From a virus, in the IMG/VR virus record IMGVR_UViG_3300023110_001306, positions 1 through 64,000 of that record: a stretch of 64,000 nt of DNA. One strand, 5' to 3'. The notes beneath the pieces are model-generated. The model did no database searches. It saw only the letters and a list, made by a program, of their open reading frames with translations, and had not been told where the DNA came from. This document shows, one piece after another, positions 34,401 through 42,445 of the stretch. The position numbers and the translations under genes were made by a program. How positions within the stretch are numbered: position 1 is the stretch's first letter; every line of letters starts with the position of its first letter.

Positions 34401-37400
34401 TCAAGAGCGTGTGTATAATCAGCACCGTCATCGTAAATTCTGATAGGACGTACCATGTCATGTTTAGTAGTAATAATGTCTGGTACTTCGTTTGGATCAG
34501 AGCCAGTTGCAACTAAACCGTATTCACCATATGCGTTAGAACCGTTTAGTGATCTAATTTCACCACCTTTGTCTGCGTAGTAAGCCGCTTGACAGTAGTA
34601 AGTAAATTGTGATACAAGTTCTGATAAACCAGTGTTAGTAACAACAGTACCGTAACCTAAGTCGTTAACCTGTGTAAAGTCGTTTGCCAACATTGATCTA
34701 TTACCTGGTGTTTGTAATACAATGTGTGTTGGTAGTGGTTCACTAAATCCTGCACCACTGTTTGATGTTGGATCAAGTAATAGTGTAGCAGTACCTGCCT
34801 GCTGATCGTAATTTGTAAATGAGTTAACTTGGTAACGTTTACCTTGAATATAGAACGGACAAGGAACGTTTGGTTTCTTAATTCGTAAGCCTTCGCCTAA
34901 TGCACTCTGTACGTTAATGCTGTATGCATTGTTAATGCCAGTTACAACAGTTCTCAAGTTACCAACGAAACCGTCGATAAACATACCACCAGCAAACGTT
35001 TGTTTGTTTACTGATTTACTAAACGATGTACCAGTTTGCATATAAGGTGATTTAGTAAGCACAATACCTTCTGGATCTAGTACTGCCATAAATCCACCGT
35101 GTCCAGTAACACTCATATTTCTTAAGATAGTTGTGTCGTTCATTAAGAACACATCCATCTCATCGTTGTTCTTAGGTGGATTATAATCACTATCAAATGC
35201 GTATAATATTGATGTAATAAAGTTACTTACGATTGTTTGTACTGCTGTCGAAGATGCAATAACATTAGTATTGATGTAAGTTGCAATGTGTTGCATACCA
35301 GAACGACAGTCTGCGTCAATACCTGTTTGATTCCAGAACTTGCCTTGCATAGTAAGAACATTTTCTCTACCACCTTTGCGTAAGTCTGCAACAATAGCAT
35401 CAACAATGTACCCTGTATCTCTTCTGCTCTTTGTTTCTTCAGTACCTGTTAGAACTCCAAGTGCATTAATGTGTGTAACAACAGCGTCTTGGATATCTGA
35501 TTTTGCTTCTGCAATAGCACTTGCTTCTGTATTATATCCGCCAGCATTAGTATATGAAGGACCAATGTCTGTTACAGAAGTATGATCTCTTAAGTAATGA
35601 TAACCATAACTAGTTGAATCGAGTGCAGGTAAAACAGATAGACCATTTTGAATAACATTACTAATGATACCCATTAATGTATCTACTTGTGTAGACGCCG
35701 CCGCTTCGCCGTTTGTACCAGAAATTGTTTGTGTAGTTTTAGACTGTAAAGATCCGTATGCAGTATTTGTTAAAATATAATCTGTTACTAGATCTCTTGT
35801 AAAGTCAATTGCCGCCGCAGTTTGCCCTTCTTGTCCATTAATTAAACTTGAAGTACCTTCATAATAGCGTGAAGCATTAAAATGTGTCTTTTCATTTCCA
35901 CCCCATTTTAGATCATAAATGATACCATCTAAAATAAGTCCTGTATCTCTTTCACATTTCTGTGCATCGTACGTAAACCCTGACCAAATTCCTGTGTTTA
36001 AAGATATTTGGTAATTAATCCAAGCAATAGTTTCGTCTTTAATATATTCTTTATTATCTTCTAATAGTGAAATAGCATCTGGATTGTAAGATGCTTTTAA
36101 ATCCAATCCGTCAAACTCGGGCTCTCTATAGAAGTATGTTTCTGCCCAACGTGACTGTGAAACACCATCTTTTGGTTTAACAATAACACGTCTAAATTCG
36201 TCACCTTTTAGTGAAACACCTACTGGAACTTTAATTGGGAAGTGTTCAAAGTAAGTTCCACTTTCAATGTGGATACTAATATTCTTAATTGTTAATCTAC
36301 TGCCATATTGTAATTCTTCACCAACAACAAATTCTTTTGGTTCTAATAATTCAAGTTCAATAATATCAGCAACACCAACATCACCGTCTCTGTCAACAGA
36401 CACAATTCTACCAACTGCACCTGACTGCTTACCAATAATAAGTTTACCTGGAATTAAGTCTTGGTTTGTAACAACGTTTTGATCAACATAACCTTGTCCG
36501 CCATGTGAAATGTGTATTGTCCAAGTACTACCTTCAACAAGTTGTGGAGCCGCTGTTTTATAATCAGGACCAACAATAATAGTTTTAATAATATCCCATT
36601 TAGCACCAACTGATGTTTGACCAACTAGATCGACAGTTTGGTTAGTGTCAACTTGTTGTGTATATGTAGATTGGTAAAGATTTGTTTCTAGTGTATTAGT
36701 AATAATTTTTGCGTGTAACTGTTTTGCAAAGTTAAGAGAAGCAATAGTTTCTGTTAACTGAGTTCTTCTTGCAATTTGACCACTTGCTGAACTGTAGTAT
36801 CTTAAACCAGCATTTCTACTGTGGTAGTTTGCAAGTGTGCTATCAAGAACATCAAGAACAATACCATCTGCAATAAGTCCTAGGTCTCTGCGGCATAGTT
36901 CTCTATCATATAACAACGATGGATATGTTTCATCGAGATATGCAATAGTTTCTTCAATTAAGAATTTTCTGTTTAGGTCTGTTAGAATTTTAACTTCTTC
37001 GTAACCGCTTGATGTAGTAACACCCGAATCTGTAACAAGACTTTTTCCTGCACCATTATTGTATGTAATGTCTTGTACATATGGTCCAACGCCCAATGGT
37101 GAAGTATCAATAATTTCTTCTGCTTTAGCACAGGCCGCCGCCAGTGTTTTGTAAGCATAGTTCCATGCTCTACCTTCTTGACCAACTGGAACATTAGCCA
37201 TGCTGTCGTCACCACTTGTTGCAACATATAAATTAGCAACGGATGGAAACGCACTATTGTCTACATAAAGTTTTGTAGCCGCTTGTAAATCTGTTTCACC
37301 ATTTGGTGTACCTGCACCTGCAAATGAACCTGGATGATCATGTAATGTTAATGCACCAACCATTGTGTCGCCTTGTCTACGAACAACACTTTGTCTTGGC

Positions 37401-38272
37401 ATTGCTTCTGTACTAATAAAGAAGCCTTGTAAACTTGAATCATACTCGGCATCAGTCATTGACTGCGTACCAGTACCTGTTCCTGTAGTTAAACTAATTT
37501 TAACTCTAGTTTCGTCGTCGTTATTTTGTGCTTCATCAAGAGTTGTATGAACACTTAATTGTGTGTCACTTACAAAGCGTAAGTAATATGTATTACCACT
37601 AACTAAACCAGTTGCATCAGTTCCTGTTGAATTATACTTGTATGCAATACCATTTGATGTAGAAGTAAATCCGTGTCCACCATTAACAACAATATTACCA
37701 TTTGCGTAACTGCTAATTACAAAAGTATAACTTGAAGCATCGGCAGGCTCTGTACGTACACGAACTTGTCCTTCAGCACCTGGTGACCCAGCACTTCTTA
37801 AAAATCTACTATCTGCATACCCTTTGGTAATTACAAGATCATCAATATCAAAGTTAGTACCATGTGCAGAGTTTAACGAGTTTACAGCGGCTTGTGAAAC
37901 TGCCGCGTTAGCAATAGCCTGGTTTGCCGCATTTAGAGGACCACCTAAACTTGGAACACCGTCTGTACTAACAACTGAACTTGTATTTGAAATAACAATC
38001 TGTTCTGGACTTGTTGTTTGGATTGTCATACCTTGGCCAGCAACCAAAGTCTTCATTTCAATTGCACTACCTTGTGCGTTTGCCATTGGTACTGTATATG
38101 GTGTTAATACTGACGGAACATCACTTAAACTTGTAAAGTTAATTTGTCCACCGATACCAAATACTGCGTATAGTTCTGTAAAGTTTTCGTTTACTTTATT
38201 AAACGCTTCACGTATCGCGTCACCGGTATTATCGTTACCCTCTGTACCAATGTTAATAATCTGTTTTGCCAT
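31400..38272 (-). CDS. Giant tail fibre (2290 aa) with C-terminal autoprocessing/chaperone-like domain
   Basis: A 2290-aa protein, the largest in the window. The N-terminal module is INIGTEGNDNTGDAIREAF. Three internal helical modules share C/S-xRDxGxIxDxIxxD (near residues 456, 769 and 946), separated by beta-rich regions. The last 130 residues (ARYADLAENYLADADYEVG to GVIEAVVGRV) match the C-terminal domain of marine T4-like fibres that resembles peptidase G2 or an intramolecular chaperone. It should form the long host-recognition fibre. No clear late octamer precedes it; the closest is GGTAAATA upstream of the iscA-like gene. Confidence 0.85.
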   Translation of the reverse strand: MAKQIINIGTEGNDNTGDAIREAFNKVNENFTELYAVFGIGGQINFTSLSDVPSVLTPYTVPMANAQGSAIEMKTLVAGQGMTIQTTSPEQIVISNTSSVVSTDGVPSLGGPLNAANQAIANAAVSQAAVNSLNSAHGTNFDIDDLVITKGYADSRFLRSAGSPGAEGQVRVRTEPADASSYTFVISSYANGNIVVNGGHGFTSTSNGIAYKYNSTGTDATGLVSGNTYYLRFVSDTQLSVHTTLDEAQNNDDETRVKISLTTGTGTGTQSMTDAEYDSSLQGFFISTEAMPRQSVVRRQGDTMVGALTLHDHPGSFAGAGTPNGETDLQAATKLYVDNSAFPSVANLYVATSGDDSMANVPVGQEGRAWNYAYKTLAAACAKAEEIIDTSPLGVGPYVQDITYNNGAGKSLVTDSGVTTSSGYEEVKILTDLNRKFLIEETIAYLDETYPSLLYDRELCRRDLGLIADGIVLDVLDSTLANYHSRNAGLRYYSSASGQIARRTQLTETIASLNFAKQLHAKIITNTLETNLYQSTYTQQVDTNQTVDLVGQTSVGAKWDIIKTIIVGPDYKTAAPQLVEGSTWTIHISHGGQGYVDQNVVTNQDLIPGKLIIGKQSGAVGRIVSVDRDGDVGVADIIELELLEPKEFVVGEELQYGSRLTIKNISIHIESGTYFEHFPIKVPVGVSLKGDEFRRVIVKPKDGVSQSRWAETYFYREPEFDGLDLKASYNPDAISLLEDNKEYIKDETIAWINYQISLNTGIWSGFTYDAQKCERDTGLILDGIIYDLKWGGNEKTHFNASRYYEGTSSLINGQEGQTAAAIDFTRDLVTDYILTNTAYGSLQSKTTQTISGTNGEAAASTQVDTLMGIISNVIQNGLSVLPALDSTSYGYHYLRDHTSVTDIGPSYTNAGGYNTEASAIAEAKSDIQDAVVTHINALGVLTGTEETKSRRDTGYIVDAIVADLRKGGRENVLTMQGKFWNQTGIDADCRSGMQHIATYINTNVIASSTAVQTIVSNFITSILYAFDSDYNPPKNNDEMDVFLMNDTTILRNMSVTGHGGFMAVLDPEGIVLTKSPYMQTGTSFSKSVNKQTFAGGMFIDGFVGNLRTVVTGINNAYSINVQSALGEGLRIKKPNVPCPFYIQGKRYQVNSFTNYDQQAGTATLLLDPTSNSGAGFSEPLPTHIVLQTPGNRSMLANDFTQVNDLGYGTVVTNTGLSELVSQFTYYCQAAYYADKGGEIRSLNGSNAYGEYGLVATGSDPNEVPDIITTKHDMVRPIRIYDDGADYTHALDQLYMYVYELPFVPLANSEVEIDHGGQLGTTRYEITTVQNTGQIESSAYIDGTVYRLNLATTGTDSTSTTGLKAVPVDGSIGMIRMNLSHHIDGVESVSSRPSSALIFDQNPGKVYRTLSFGTTDALGNALPGTEKITRFDSPYEYIKLVVDNTNAATNTYAGVGTTMGATQGDVVIAVVSILSQPVLDRLNAGDMIFAWDGKLHQITNYTQRVGYGTIQITDVAGTNVNASYAGTGLNSTVVNATNNVTLRAGLAAGEGGNITVNISLCRATGHDFLNIGTGGYNTSNFPNVVLGEATQPKDQDREVDERDKGRCFYVSTDQDGFFRVGRFFTVDQGTGTVTFSASIALSNLDGIGFKRGVVVAEFSADDGMTDNSTDTVPVESAVRGYVTRRLGFDHGGNINPNIIGPGVLARDGTTSMTGNLNAGGYRIESLSDPQGAQDAATKSYVDGLIKEGDTIGELVDTEFNNLDVDQLIGSTGKYRIYTQPAIGGNFQAGDVITGNFTNATGTILTVENVTVGGVNYNLLVYTPASGTFNTQDIITTTGGVSAQMEDGPHFEWANLVEDAASDINIVVSRDANGATVEYRIAPDSIIDADVNSAAGIQQTKLALNNASTRANATGITQNDLGVASFDSDIFTADNGWITIDNGALDYRKIINIADGTALGRASGDSSSGDVTEIPFTTIVNEGGGVQENVTTTGAINSLIKTDNLGNADMQGLKIDGYLIADTSGTEIQFTTPGGALFLSSAGTVTPTVEIPGSVNIGNTGVTQGFFQTNSALAGESRLAVDWIHSSFIEAPGELDATSTGISVGANTGYTAAGQIGLISDGEMVLRTTTSGFEPSQNNTYNIGTASLRYNTLYAGVYDGTSTQARYADLAENYLADADYEVGTVLIFGGEEEITTTKMKDDTRVAGVVSENPAHLMNSQLEGNHVTAVALQGRTPVKVVGIVKKGDLLVSASIPGFAIANNNAKVGTVIGKALEAKDDPGHGVIEAVVGRV

Positions 38273-38281
38273 TTGCTATTC

Positions 38282-38605
38282 CTAAAGTCCTATTGATTCC
38301 CCACAACCGCAACTTGATGTTGAAGCAGGATTTGTAATGTTGAAGTAAGATCCAAATAATTCTTTTTTGTAATCAACTGTTGATCCTATCAAATACATAA
38401 TACTTGTACTATCTATAGCAAACTTGCCATTTTCTAGATCAATTACTTCATCGTTATCTTCTAGCGTGTCCTCTAATGACCAATCATACATGAATCCTGC
38501 ACAGCCACCACCTTTTAAGGATAGTTTTACGGCTGGTTTTTGATGCTCTTTAAGCATACTGTTTAGATGTTCTTTTGCAGAATCAGTTAATGTTACTACT
38601 GTCAT
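38282..38605 (-). CDS. A-type Fe-S carrier (IscA/HesB-like)
   Basis: A 107-aa protein of the usual length. The three conserved Cys are present: GGGCAGF (about residue 35) and SSCGCGES near the C-terminus, in the C-x(n)-CGC pattern. These proteins take and pass Fe-S clusters to target proteins. In this phage the ferredoxin at 14334-14666 is an obvious possible client. It lies just before the giant fibre gene, 9 nt away. Confidence 0.9.
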   Translation of the reverse strand: MTVVTLTDSAKEHLNSMLKEHQKPAVKLSLKGGGCAGFMYDWSLEDTLEDNDEVIDLENGKFAIDSTSIMYLIGSTVDYKKELFGSYFNITNPASTSSCGCGESIGL

Positions 38606-38657
38606 TTTTAAAACCTCTCATTGTTATTTACCTTTATTTCTATAATCTTAATGTAAT

Positions 38658-38665
38658 TATAAATA
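38658..38665 (+). promoter_or_regulatory. T4-consensus late promoter on plus strand
   Basis: TATAAATA, a perfect T4 late octamer, 8 nt before the ATG at 38674. The predicted mRNA start is 3 nt before the ATG. Confidence 0.65.
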
Positions 38666-38673
38666 TATGTGTT

Positions 38674-38964
38674 ATGTTTTTAAGAACCGAGCAAAAAATT
38701 CAGTACTACCTACGTAAAGGTAAGAAGGGTCAGCACCATCCTTATAAACGTAAGAAGACGATTGTGTTCTTCGAATGTGATAATTGTCACGAAGAATTTA
38801 CCCGTGACAAAGGACAAGTAGATCCTAAACGTTTAAATGATGATTATTCACACGTTTGCCCTAAGTGTGATCCTAAAAGATTTGCACAGAAAAAAGGTGT
38901 GCAACAACGAAAGAAATTAAACTTGCCTGTAGATAGTATGGACGTTGACATTAGCAGTCTATAA
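38674..38964 (+). CDS. Zinc-finger protein, conserved in marine T4-like phages
   Basis: A 96-aa protein. The ATG at 38674 is chosen over 38575 because it begins the conserved block MFLRTEQKIQYYLRKGKKG and lies just after a TATAAATA. It has two Cys pairs, FECDNC and HVCPKCD, about 35 residues apart. These make a treble-clef-like zinc site, as in HNH-related or ribosomal-type fingers. It is very basic (PYKRKK, RFAQKKGVQQRKK). Possibly binds nucleic acid or is an HNH-derived factor. Confidence 0.75.
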   Translation: MFLRTEQKIQYYLRKGKKGQHHPYKRKKTIVFFECDNCHEEFTRDKGQVDPKRLNDDYSHVCPKCDPKRFAQKKGVQQRKKLNLPVDSMDVDISSL

Positions 38965-38992
38965 CTTTTTAATGCCAACTCCATTTAACTAA

Positions 38993-39157
38993 TTATTCGG
39001 ACTTCCAAATAGTCCAAGCACCGTATGCGATTGCCCCGTATGCGAATAGAGCCGCGATAGGTTTAAAAATAAGAAAAGTTAGTCCGGCTACTACTAATAC
39101 TACACCGTCTAATGTTGTACGCTCTTTTAAACGAGCATTAATCCATTTTTGTAACAT
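38993..39157 (-). CDS. Small late membrane protein
   Basis: A 54-aa ORF starting MLQKWINARLKERTTLDG, then a hydrophobic hairpin-like run of about 30 residues (VVLVVAGLTFLIF-KP-IAALFAYGAIAYGAW). It ends WKSE. Strong Shine-Dalgarno AAGGAG and a perfect late promoter TATAAATA (39181-39188) lie upstream. I recall similar proteins in pelagiphages. A role in lysis or the envelope is possible. Confidence 0.72.
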   Translation of the reverse strand: MLQKWINARLKERTTLDGVVLVVAGLTFLIFKPIAALFAYGAIAYGAWTIWKSE

Positions 39158-39180
39158 AAGTATCTCCTTTTGTGTAGAAA

Positions 39181-39188
39181 TATTTATA
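39181..39188 (-). promoter_or_regulatory. T4-consensus late promoter TATAAATA
   Basis: TATAAATA on the minus strand, 23 nt upstream of the ATG at 39157 for the small membrane gene. Confidence 0.7.
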
Positions 39189-40208
39189 TTAGATAGATTC
39201 GTACAATTTAATGCTGGCTAAGTTTTTGGCTTTAGATTCTACCATAATATCTGCACGATCACGGAATGAAAGAGCCCATTCGTTAACTGCCGAATTCCAC
39301 ATAAAGTCGGAGTGAGCACGTAGTTTCTGCTTCTTATAACCGTTCATAAGCAGATATTCCATATCAGGCATTTCATCTGTAGGCCATTCTGTAAGTAGAT
39401 CTTCACGTGATACTGAGTAGTGAATAACAGGACGCACACCACGCCAACTATCAATTATGCGATCAAATCTACGATCGGTGGGTTGAATGTATTCTCCACT
39501 AGCGACCCAGTGGTGGTGTATGTCAAGAACGAGTGCGACGTGGTTGGCAAGTTCCAGGCTGGCGTCGATGCCCCAGGACATTTCGTCATTTTCAATTGTA
39601 ATACAGTTTCGTGCTTCTGGAGACAGTCTTGGAAGGACGTCGATGATACCGGCTGGACCTTGTCTGCCTGAGATGTGGACGTTACACTTGAAGTCTTGCC
39701 AATTGTTACCGTAACCCATCCACCTGGCGATGTCAATGTGATACTCAAATTCTTCTATGCTCCGTTCAACGATATCAGGATTATCTGACGCAAGTACAGT
39801 AAACTGACCAGGATGCATAGAAAGCCTAACATCCAGTTCACGAGCCTTTGCGCCGACGTGAGCCAAGTTCCTTTCACAATATTGTCGTACATCAGGCTTG
39901 CGCCAGAAATAACTCCAAGTAGGCTCAGTATAAACAGGTAGGACGTCACTTCCCAACCTAACCATACGTAATTCATTCGGTAGTCCTCCTACATAGTTAA
40001 CAAGGTTCCAATAACTTTGTATGTTATGAACCATAATGTCCCATAGACGCTGTTCAGCAACATCACGTGTTTGCCTATTCAACCAAGCAACAGTTGTTGC
40101 TTTTGTATTTAACGGTCGTTGAATCTCCTCTAGCAGTTTCTTCTTCTGCGTTTGATCAGGATGCATATATTTGCAGGCAAAGCCTATACGTTTCGTAGTC
40201 GATTCCAT
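39189..40208 (-). CDS. uvsE: UV-damage endonuclease (UvdE/UvsE)
   Basis: A 339-aa TIM-barrel nuclease of normal length. Conserved blocks are RIGFACKYMH, RLSMHPGQFTVLAS, ITIENDEMSWG, LDIHHHWV and HYSVSRED, which include the metal-binding His and Glu residues. It nicks DNA 5' to UV photoproducts and so would repair phage DNA. The plus-strand sequence around 39480-39720 is visibly more GC-rich than its neighbours, consistent with recent acquisition. Its start overlaps the phosphomannomutase end by 25 bases. Confidence 0.92.
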   Translation of the reverse strand: MESTTKRIGFACKYMHPDQTQKKKLLEEIQRPLNTKATTVAWLNRQTRDVAEQRLWDIMVHNIQSYWNLVNYVGGLPNELRMVRLGSDVLPVYTEPTWSYFWRKPDVRQYCERNLAHVGAKARELDVRLSMHPGQFTVLASDNPDIVERSIEEFEYHIDIARWMGYGNNWQDFKCNVHISGRQGPAGIIDVLPRLSPEARNCITIENDEMSWGIDASLELANHVALVLDIHHHWVASGEYIQPTDRRFDRIIDSWRGVRPVIHYSVSREDLLTEWPTDEMPDMEYLLMNGYKKQKLRAHSDFMWNSAVNEWALSFRDRADIMVESKAKNLASIKLYESI

Positions 40209-40885
40209 GTGTCTTCCCAGTTTTTAATATTATAGCAAATTCCTAGATCGTTGTCAATGATTTGTTTTTTCAAAGGATAGTCATTTCCTTCAGGATACAT
40301 AGCATCACCAAAAAAGTGTAGTGTATCATTTGGACTAAAATCTCTTAAGATTTGTGATTTGTCATTGCCTTTTGGAAAAACATCAATGCCTGTTTCACCG
40401 CCAACCTTAGCACTTATCTCTGGGAACATAGTTTCGAACGCTCTTGCTATTCTATCTCGTTCGTTTATCCTTAAATCATGCTCTACATATAGTTTACGTT
40501 CACCTACAGTAGCATTACGTCCTACTACACTAAAATTACACATACCAGGTCTATGCTCAAAGTGTAGTCCTGTACGTAGTGGGAATTCGCTTTCGTTCAT
40601 GCATTGTGTTAAAAACTGTTCTGCTATTTCAGGTAATTTCCAATCTGTTGTATAAACATTAGTTCCTGCTTCGTAAACATCACTGCCTGAACAGTTGTAA
40701 ACTTTTTTAACATTTTCGCAAATGTCAGAACCAATTTGTTCAACAGTTTTTTCGTAATCACTGCCTGTTACAAGATATACATTATTTGAATATGTAAATT
40801 CTAAAAACCAACGTTGAAACTCAACGTTCATTTTTTGACGACTCGGAGTCAGAGTACCGTCCACGTCAAATATGAATCTTTCCAT
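40184..40885 (-). CDS. Eukaryotic-type phosphomannomutase (HAD family)
   Basis: A 233-aa HAD-type enzyme. FDVDGTLTPSR is the catalytic motif (phospho-Asp at residue 7). RPGMCNFSVVGRNA and GGETGIDVFPKGNDK are PMM2-like signatures that bind the sugar phosphate and Mg. It interconverts mannose-6- and mannose-1-phosphate, so it would supply GDP-sugars or glycans. It lies in a sugar-related group with a glycosyltransferase and a cupin. Eukaryotic-type PMM is unusual in bacteria and phages. Confidence 0.88.
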   Translation of the reverse strand: MERFIFDVDGTLTPSRQKMNVEFQRWFLEFTYSNNVYLVTGSDYEKTVEQIGSDICENVKKVYNCSGSDVYEAGTNVYTTDWKLPEIAEQFLTQCMNESEFPLRTGLHFEHRPGMCNFSVVGRNATVGERKLYVEHDLRINERDRIARAFETMFPEISAKVGGETGIDVFPKGNDKSQILRDFSPNDTLHFFGDAMYPEGNDYPLKKQIIDNDLGICYNIKNWEDTWNRLRNV

Positions 40886-41038
40886 TTACTGCTTTTTCCT
40901 TACTTGTGGCTTAGGTTTACGTTCTTGCGGTTTTTCTAAAATGTTACGAATTGTATAAAGTTGTTCAATAACATCTTCAACTAGGTCTATGTCACTTGGC
41001 TTGTCTGTATCAAGATCAAGTTCTATTTTAATTTTCAT
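40886..41038 (-). CDS. Small hypothetical protein
   Basis: A 50-aa ORF with an acidic first half (IKIELDLDTDKPSDIDLVEDV) and a basic, Pro-rich C-terminus (PQERKPKPQVRKKQ). Start overlaps the Bax-like gene by 11 bases and its stop abuts the phosphomannomutase ATG, so it fills the space between them. Function unknown. Confidence 0.6.
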   Translation of the reverse strand: MKIKIELDLDTDKPSDIDLVEDVIEQLYTIRNILEKPQERKPKPQVRKKQ

Positions 41039-41693
41039 TTTGTTGTCCGTCTAAATATATATGAATTTTCTTTGCTCTATCTTTTACAAGTGTTGTATAA
41101 TCAGGATTAGTACTCCACTTGTTTAAAAAATCTATTTGTTTATCTATATCAAAATTGTGATCGTTAAATTGTTTTACACGTTCTGCTCTAAATTCTGTGT
41201 AAGCCGGATGGGTGTTAATAATTCTAATCATGTCTTTAACACTTGCACATTTACTTCTATACTTTTTAACACCAAAGTCGGCATCAGGTAAGTCAATCGG
41301 TTTTAATTGAGGTACGTTAGGATCCCAGGTTCTAATGCCAAAAAGGTTATTTCCATCTCTTGCAAATCTACTTTTGCCATAGCCTGTTTCAAGCACAGCC
41401 ATTGCTATAATAATATCTCTATGAATTCTTTCTCTAGGTTCAATACCTAAGTTCCAAAAGTCAACACAACGAGCAACACCTTTAACAAATTGTTCGTCGG
41501 TAGTATAATCAATTGCAGGTTCTAAAAATCCAAACTCAGACCATTCGTTTGCAAATGCTTTTTGCATTTTAGCAGTCCATTTGTCTGTAATCCAATGATT
41601 AGGAAACCAAGTGCCTAGCCCAAATGTAGAAATAATCACAACTACACCTGCAAGAAAATATGTTATTTGTTTTTTGACTTTTTTACTAATCAT
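41028..41693 (-). CDS. Bax-like glucosaminidase with N-terminal membrane anchor
   Basis: A 221-aa protein. Residues 8-30 are a membrane or signal-anchor segment (YFLAGVVVIISTFGLGTWF) with positive charges before it. The domain matches Bax/FlgJ-type glucosaminidases (GH73): AMAVLETGYGKSRFARDGNNLFGIRTW holds the catalytic Glu. It would cut peptidoglycan, either for entry or lysis, from the periplasmic side. Its ATG follows TATAAT by 8 nt without a Shine-Dalgarno. Confidence 0.87.
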   Translation of the reverse strand: MISKKVKKQITYFLAGVVVIISTFGLGTWFPNHWITDKWTAKMQKAFANEWSEFGFLEPAIDYTTDEQFVKGVARCVDFWNLGIEPRERIHRDIIIAMAVLETGYGKSRFARDGNNLFGIRTWDPNVPQLKPIDLPDADFGVKKYRSKCASVKDMIRIINTHPAYTEFRAERVKQFNDHNFDIDKQIDFLNKWSTNPDYTTLVKDRAKKIHIYLDGQQNEN

Positions 41694-41701
41694 ATGACTA
41701 T

Positions 41702-41730
41702 ATTATAACTAACTTTGTTTGAAAAGTCAA
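41702..41730 (-). promoter_or_regulatory. Early sigma70 promoter of Bax-like gene
   Basis: TTGACT (41725-41730), 17 nt, TATAAT (41702-41707), then 8 nt to the ATG at 41693. Confidence 0.8.
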
Positions 41731-41733
41731 GTC

Positions 41734-42435
41734 CTATTTCCAATTTTCTTTGCACCAAGGATCAATGCAATCTTTTGGATTCGGATCACCATGAAAAACT
41801 GCAACACTTGTTTCGGGTAGAATTTTTGGTACGCCAGGAGAGACAAAGTTGCGTTTACCTGTAATACGTGTCATTTCGGGTCTGCCACGCATTTCCCATT
41901 TATAACTTTGTATCCATTCGTCAGGCCAAAAGTTAAATTCTGAACGAACATTTTCATATAGCCAATCTTGATCTCCATGATATCTTTTTGAATGATATCC
42001 AGGCTGTTCCATAAACCTTTGATATACAACCTTGTGTTGTCCTGTTTCTAATCTAAATATACTAGAGTTCATTCGAGACCATGTCGATTGCATTGATCTA
42101 TTAAAATCTCTAATAACACAGAACTCACCTGCCTTATATGTAAACAGTTTATCTATGTTATCAAAGATAATAACATCTAGATCAATATAAAGTACTGTAC
42201 CATGTATTCCTAAATTAGGATTAAAGAACATAGTCTTGTACCACCAACCATTAATTTCAGGATGCTTTTGAATAGGCATAACTTGTATGCCCGGGTTAAT
42301 TCCTGTAGCATCTTCTGTAAAGCAGACAAAGGTATGAGGTACTGTTAGATTACGACTAACCATACTATGCAAAGTGTTTACATACTCAGCACTATATTTG
42401 TTACCGTATTTTAAGCAAACAACATAGTTAGCCAC
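41734..42435 (-). CDS. Glycosyltransferase (GT-A, DxD)
   Basis: A 233-aa protein. It opens with a nucleotide-sugar-binding-type strand (NYVVCLKYGNKYS) and has the DxD motif YIDLDV near residue 95, followed by a glycogenin/GT8-like layout (YHGDQDWLYE, VAVFHGDPNPKD). It should transfer a sugar to an unknown acceptor. It sits between the Bax-like gene and a cupin gene; the nearby phosphomannomutase may feed the donor. Confidence 0.82.
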   Translation of the reverse strand: MANYVVCLKYGNKYSAEYVNTLHSMVSRNLTVPHTFVCFTEDATGINPGIQVMPIQKHPEINGWWYKTMFFNPNLGIHGTVLYIDLDVIIFDNIDKLFTYKAGEFCVIRDFNRSMQSTWSRMNSSIFRLETGQHKVVYQRFMEQPGYHSKRYHGDQDWLYENVRSEFNFWPDEWIQSYKWEMRGRPEMTRITGKRNFVSPGVPKILPETSVAVFHGDPNPKDCIDPWCKENWK

Positions 42436-42445
42436 TGTGCCCTCC

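Noticed and set aside
31400-38272. Repeated motifs in fibre genes as a possible CRISPR or tandem DNA repeat
   Set aside because: Repeats are at protein level, irregular in spacing and diverged in DNA; no direct-repeat/spacer structure.
39420-39748. Several overlapping frames opposite or inside the UV endonuclease
   Set aside because: They arise from the GC-rich composition of that gene; none has a motif or ribosome-binding site.
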